DNA from: Streptomyces alfalfae
GTDB taxonomy: Bacteria > Actinomycetota > Actinomycetes > Streptomycetales > Streptomycetaceae
Direction: 5' to 3'
Assembly (NCBI RefSeq): GCF_004127445.1
Contig: NZ_QEXM01000033.1
Location: 62,001 to 126,000, forward strand
DNA length: 64,000 nucleotides
This document shows, in pieces, positions 61,384 through 64,000 of this stretch. How positions within the stretch are numbered: the stretch's first letter is position 1; each line of letters begins with the position of its first letter. The notes below the pieces were generated by a model. The model had not been told where the DNA came from, made no database searches, and worked only from the letters and a program-made list of their open reading frames with translations. Both the position numbers and the translations under genes were made by a program.

Positions 61384-62124
61384 TCACGGCTTCTCTGTCA
61401 GCCACAGGCGGTTTCCGTTCACTTCACCGGCGGGCCGCTCCCAGACGTCGGCGATGGCATCGGCCAGCTCCGTGACGTCCGTGAAGCCCGCGAACTTCGC
61501 GTGGGGCCGCTCCGCGCGCATCGCGTCGTGCACCAGCGCCTTGACCACCAGGATGGCAGCCGCCGCGCGCGGTCCCTCCTCGCCCCCCGCCTTGCGGAAG
61601 GCGTCGCCAAGGGCGAGCGTCCAGGCCTCGGCCGCCGCCTTGGAGGCCGCGTACGCCGCGTTGCCCGCGGTCGGCTTGGACGCGCCGGCCGCGCTGATGA
61701 GCAGGTAGCGCCCGCGGTCGCTGCGGCGCAGCCCGTCCTCGAAGGCGAGGGTGGTGTGCTGGACCGTGCGGATCAGGAGCTTCTCCAGGAAGTCCCAGTC
61801 GGCGAGGTCGGTCTCCGCGAAGCTCTTGCTGCCGCGCCAGCCGCCGACGAGGTGGACCAGGCCGTCGATCCGCCCGAACTCCTTCTCCGTGCGCGTGGCC
61901 CACTCCCGGGTCGCGTCCAGGTCGAGGAGGTCGACCGTGTCTCCGATGACGGTGGCTCCGCCGTGCGCGTACCGGGCGGCGTCGACCGCCTCGGCGAGGC
62001 GCACGGGATCGGCGTCGGAGGCCACCACCGTGGCCCCCGCCTCCGCGAGCCTCAACAGGGCGACCCGTCCCGCGGGCCCCGCGGCTCCGGCGACCGCGAC
62101 CACGGCTCCATCAAGTGCGGACAT
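61384..62124 (-). CDS. SDR family NAD(P)-dependent oxidoreductase
   Basis: 246 residues from ATG 62124 (GGAGG eight bases upstream). The Rossmann motif is GAVVAVAGAAGPAGRVALLRLAEAGATVVASDAD; the catalytic region has GRYLLISAAGASKPTAGNAAYAASKAAAEAWTLAL (Ser, Tyr-x3-Lys as YAASK). GLVHLVGGWRG replaces the more usual NNAG. Substrates of SDRs are not predictable. It is 26 bases downstream of the DUF6421 gene and precedes ltaE, indicating a three-gene operon whose SDR may reduce or oxidise a product of the aldolase (inference). Confidence 0.9.
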   Translation of the reverse strand: MSALDGAVVAVAGAAGPAGRVALLRLAEAGATVVASDADPVRLAEAVDAARYAHGGATVIGDTVDLLDLDATREWATRTEKEFGRIDGLVHLVGGWRGSKSFAETDLADWDFLEKLLIRTVQHTTLAFEDGLRRSDRGRYLLISAAGASKPTAGNAAYAASKAAAEAWTLALGDAFRKAGGEEGPRAAAAILVVKALVHDAMRAERPHAKFAGFTDVTELADAIADVWERPAGEVNGNRLWLTEKP

Positions 62125-62150
62125 GTTCCTCGCCTCCCTCTGGCGGCCGC

Positions 62151-63554
62151 TCACGCGGCGGCCTTCTCGGCGTTCGAGGAAGCGGTGATCCCCTTGGTGG
62201 AGGCGATCACGTGCTTCAGCTTCTTGGAGAGCGCCTCATAGAACATGCTGAGCGGAAACTCGTCCGGAAGCACCTCGTCGACCAGTTTGCGCGGCGGCAG
62301 CGAGGTGTCCAGGGCGTCCGGGCCCTTGGCCCAGCGCGATCCCGGGTGCGGGGCGAGGTAGGTCGAGACCAGGTCGTACGCGGCGAACCAGTGGACCAGC
62401 TTCGGGCGGTCGATGCCGGCGCGGTAGAGGTCCTCGATCTCCTTGCACAGCTGGTTGGTGACCTGCGGCGCGCGCTCCCAGTCGATCGTGAGCTTGTTGT
62501 CGGTCCAGCGGACCACGTCGTGCTTGTGGAGGTACGCGAAGAGGAGCTGGCCGCCGAGCCCGTCGTAGTTGCGTACGCGCTCGCCGGTGACCGGGAAGCG
62601 GAACATCCGGTCGAAGAGCACCGCGTACTGCACGTCGCGGCCCTGCCGGACGCCGTCGCCCTCCAGCTTCACGGCCTCCTTGAAGGCGGTGAGGTCGCAG
62701 CGCAGCTCTTCGAGGCCGTACATCCAGAACGGCTGGCGCTGCTTGATCATGAAGGGGTCGAAGGGCAGGTCGCCGTGGCTGTGGGTGCGGTCGTGGACCA
62801 TGTCCCACAGGACGAACGCCTGCTGGCAGCGGTCCTGGTCGCCGACCATCGCGCGGATGTCCTCGGGCAGTTCCAGGCCGAGCAGGTCCACGGCGGCCTC
62901 GGTGACGCGGCGGAAGCGGGCCGCCTCGCGGTCACAGAAGATGCCGCCCCAGGAGAAGCGCTCGGGCGCCTCGCGGACCGCGATGGTCTCGGGGAAGAGG
63001 ACGGCCGAGTTCGTGTCGTACCCGGCGGTGAAGTCCTCGAAGGTGATGCCGCAGAACAGCGGGTTGTCGTAGCGCGTGCGCTCCAGCTCGGCCAGCCACT
63101 CGGGCCAGACCATGCGCAGCACGACCGCTTCGAGATTGCGGTCGGGGTTGCCGTTCTGCGTGTACATCGGGAAGACCACGAGGTGCTGGAGGCCGTCTTC
63201 GCGGTGCGCCGCGGGCTGGAAGGCCAGCAGCGAGTCGAGGAAGTCCGGCACCTGGAATCCGCCGTCCGCCCAGCGGCGCAGATCGGCCACGAGGGCCTCG
63301 TGGTACGCGGCGTCGTGCGGCAGCAGCGGAGCGAGCTGCTCGACCGCGGCGACGACGCGGTCCACCGCCAGCTCGGCGGCGTCCTTCGCCGGGGCGCCCT
63401 CCGCGCCGAAGTCGATGGAGCCGTCCTGCGACTGCCAGGGCCTGATCTCTTCCACGGCGTCCTTGAGCACCGGCCACGCCGGGTGGTCCACCACCCGCCC
63501 CTCAGCGGAAGGAACCGCACCCTCCGTACCCGCCTGCACAAGAATTTCCGTCAT
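62151..63554 (-). CDS. DUF6421 family protein, conserved in actinobacteria
   Basis: 467 residues, ATG 63554. There is no transmembrane segment. Strongly conserved tracts include LAFQPAAHREDGLQHLVVFPMYTQNGNPDRN, LRMVWPEWLAELERTRYDNPLF, WDMVHDRTHSHGDLPFDPFMIKQRQPFWMYGLEELRCDL and VVRWTDNKLTIDWERAPQ. The His/Asp-rich DRTHSHGDLPFDP motif could bind metal. The protein is known only as DUF6421. It leads an operon with an SDR enzyme and threonine aldolase, so a role in amino-acid or amino-alcohol metabolism is possible but unproved. The upstream region (63555-63749) contains TTGTCC-N16-CATACG as a weak promoter candidate. Confidence 0.82.
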   Translation of the reverse strand: MTEILVQAGTEGAVPSAEGRVVDHPAWPVLKDAVEEIRPWQSQDGSIDFGAEGAPAKDAAELAVDRVVAAVEQLAPLLPHDAAYHEALVADLRRWADGGFQVPDFLDSLLAFQPAAHREDGLQHLVVFPMYTQNGNPDRNLEAVVLRMVWPEWLAELERTRYDNPLFCGITFEDFTAGYDTNSAVLFPETIAVREAPERFSWGGIFCDREAARFRRVTEAAVDLLGLELPEDIRAMVGDQDRCQQAFVLWDMVHDRTHSHGDLPFDPFMIKQRQPFWMYGLEELRCDLTAFKEAVKLEGDGVRQGRDVQYAVLFDRMFRFPVTGERVRNYDGLGGQLLFAYLHKHDVVRWTDNKLTIDWERAPQVTNQLCKEIEDLYRAGIDRPKLVHWFAAYDLVSTYLAPHPGSRWAKGPDALDTSLPPRKLVDEVLPDEFPLSMFYEALSKKLKHVIASTKGITASSNAEKAAA

Positions 63555-63749
63555 GACCCACCTTCCACGGGAGAACCTCGCGTATGGACACCGTATGCGT
63601 CCACGGTTCTCCGGGACAAGAGGGTTCCGGGAAAGTATCCTGTGCGACCCCCTGGTGGACCGCTGTTTTTCCTGTAATGGCGGGCTGGGGCGCGTGCTTC
63701 TGCGGGAGCGGGGGGCGGCCGGCCGGTCAGGGCCGACAGAGTTGCGCCG

Positions 63750-64000
63750 CTAGCGCGGCAGGTGTGCCCGCACCGTCTTCCCTTGGGGCCCCGCGGTCAC
63801 CGACACCGCCTTGGCCAGGCCGCGGACCATGGGCCAGCCGAAGCCGCCCGTGCCGCCCGCCAGGTCCGGGGTGCGTTCTCGCGGGGGGCGTGGGTCCGCG
63901 TCGGTGACCGCCACCGTCACCGTCTTCCGGCGGGCCGTGAGCCGCAGGGAGCACGAGGTGCCGTGGGCGTGCCGCACCGAGTTCGTGACCAGTTCGGACA
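63750..64000 (-). CDS. ATP-binding anti-sigma-factor-type protein, C-terminal part (truncated by window)
   Basis: The gene continues past the right edge of the window. The visible 83 residues contain the HATPase N box (SELVTNSVRHAHGTSCSLRL) and the G-box region (GGTGGFGWPMVRGLAKAVSV), ending AGPQGKTVRAHLPR. This is the RsbW-like single-domain ATPase family, as at 27783. The partner sigma factor or antagonist is not visible. Confidence 0.8.
   Translation of the reverse strand, partial: SELVTNSVRHAHGTSCSLRLTARRKTVTVAVTDADPRPPRERTPDLAGGTGGFGWPMVRGLAKAVSVTAGPQGKTVRAHLPR

Overview
The window is very GC-rich, densely coded chromosomal DNA. GTG starts are frequent, intergenic gaps are short, regulator families are diverse (TetR, PadR, MarR, LacI, ROK, DeoR, an ECF sigma factor, HATPase/STAS switches), and there are mycothiol-type enzymes, twin-arginine signal peptides, a PASTA-less Ser/Thr kinase and TerD proteins. 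This points to a Streptomyces chromosome (inference from gene content and composition). No rRNA, tRNA, CRISPR array, prophage or transposase was seen. About 60 genes are supported, two of them broken, plus one small gene relic. LAYOUT. 1-6.1 kb: end of a fibronectin-III protein, a secreted membrane-anchored protein, a sugar isomerase/Gfo-Idh dehydrogenase pair, a PadR regulator and a 2,4-dienoyl-CoA reductase. 6.3-16.9 kb: housekeeping (DNA alkyl repair, phosphoketolase, rRNA-type methyltransferase, two Nudix-type functions in the window, apolipoprotein N-acyltransferase, racemase, HpnB-like glycosyltransferase, tandem TerD protein). 17-28.3 kb: conserved streptomycete proteins, a MOSC protein, a beta-helix/AAA ATPase that overlaps a membrane hydrolase tail-to-tail, a DeoR regulator, a Cds1-type cysteine desulfhydrase and an anti-sigma-type ATPase. 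28.3-33.2 kb: a translationally coupled TetR-cupin-DUF4865-phosphotriesterase operon with a clear operator, then a second TetR and its MFS pump. 33.2-38.8 kb: ROK regulator, MFS transporter, and a divergent carboxymuconolactone decarboxylase / ECF41 (SigJ-type) sigma pair with matching sigma promoters on both strands. 38.8-44.5 kb: MarR, a collapsed two-component system, a geranylgeranyl-reductase-like enzyme, an M20 dipeptidase, a P-loop/Nudix fusion, STAS and CsbD stress proteins. 44.5-51.2 kb: sugar locus with a truncated ABC solute-binding protein, a GH27 alpha-galactosidase, a 17-bp-period repeat array, a ROK kinase and a LacI regulator. 51.2-64 kb: Ser/Thr kinase, HpcH/HpaI-type aldolase, secreted endonuclease/phosphatase-fold protein, etfBA, flavin reductase, thioredoxin, acyltransferase, transglutaminase-like protein, and a DUF6421-SDR-threonine aldolase operon. 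HOW IT WORKS TOGETHER. Most genes sit in units of one to four genes, each with its own local regulator and operator. The best-supported circuits are the ECF41 pair, the TetR operon, the LacI/ROK divergent region and etfBA. Three places show loss: an in-frame fusion of a histidine kinase to the end of its response regulator (38.8-39.6 kb), an ABC sugar-binding protein whose C-terminus and permeases are gone (44.5-46.0 kb), and the tail of an apparent FtsX-type permease (28.3 kb). The most unusual non-coding element is a degenerate tandem array in a strict 17-bp register between 48.3 and 48.8 kb.
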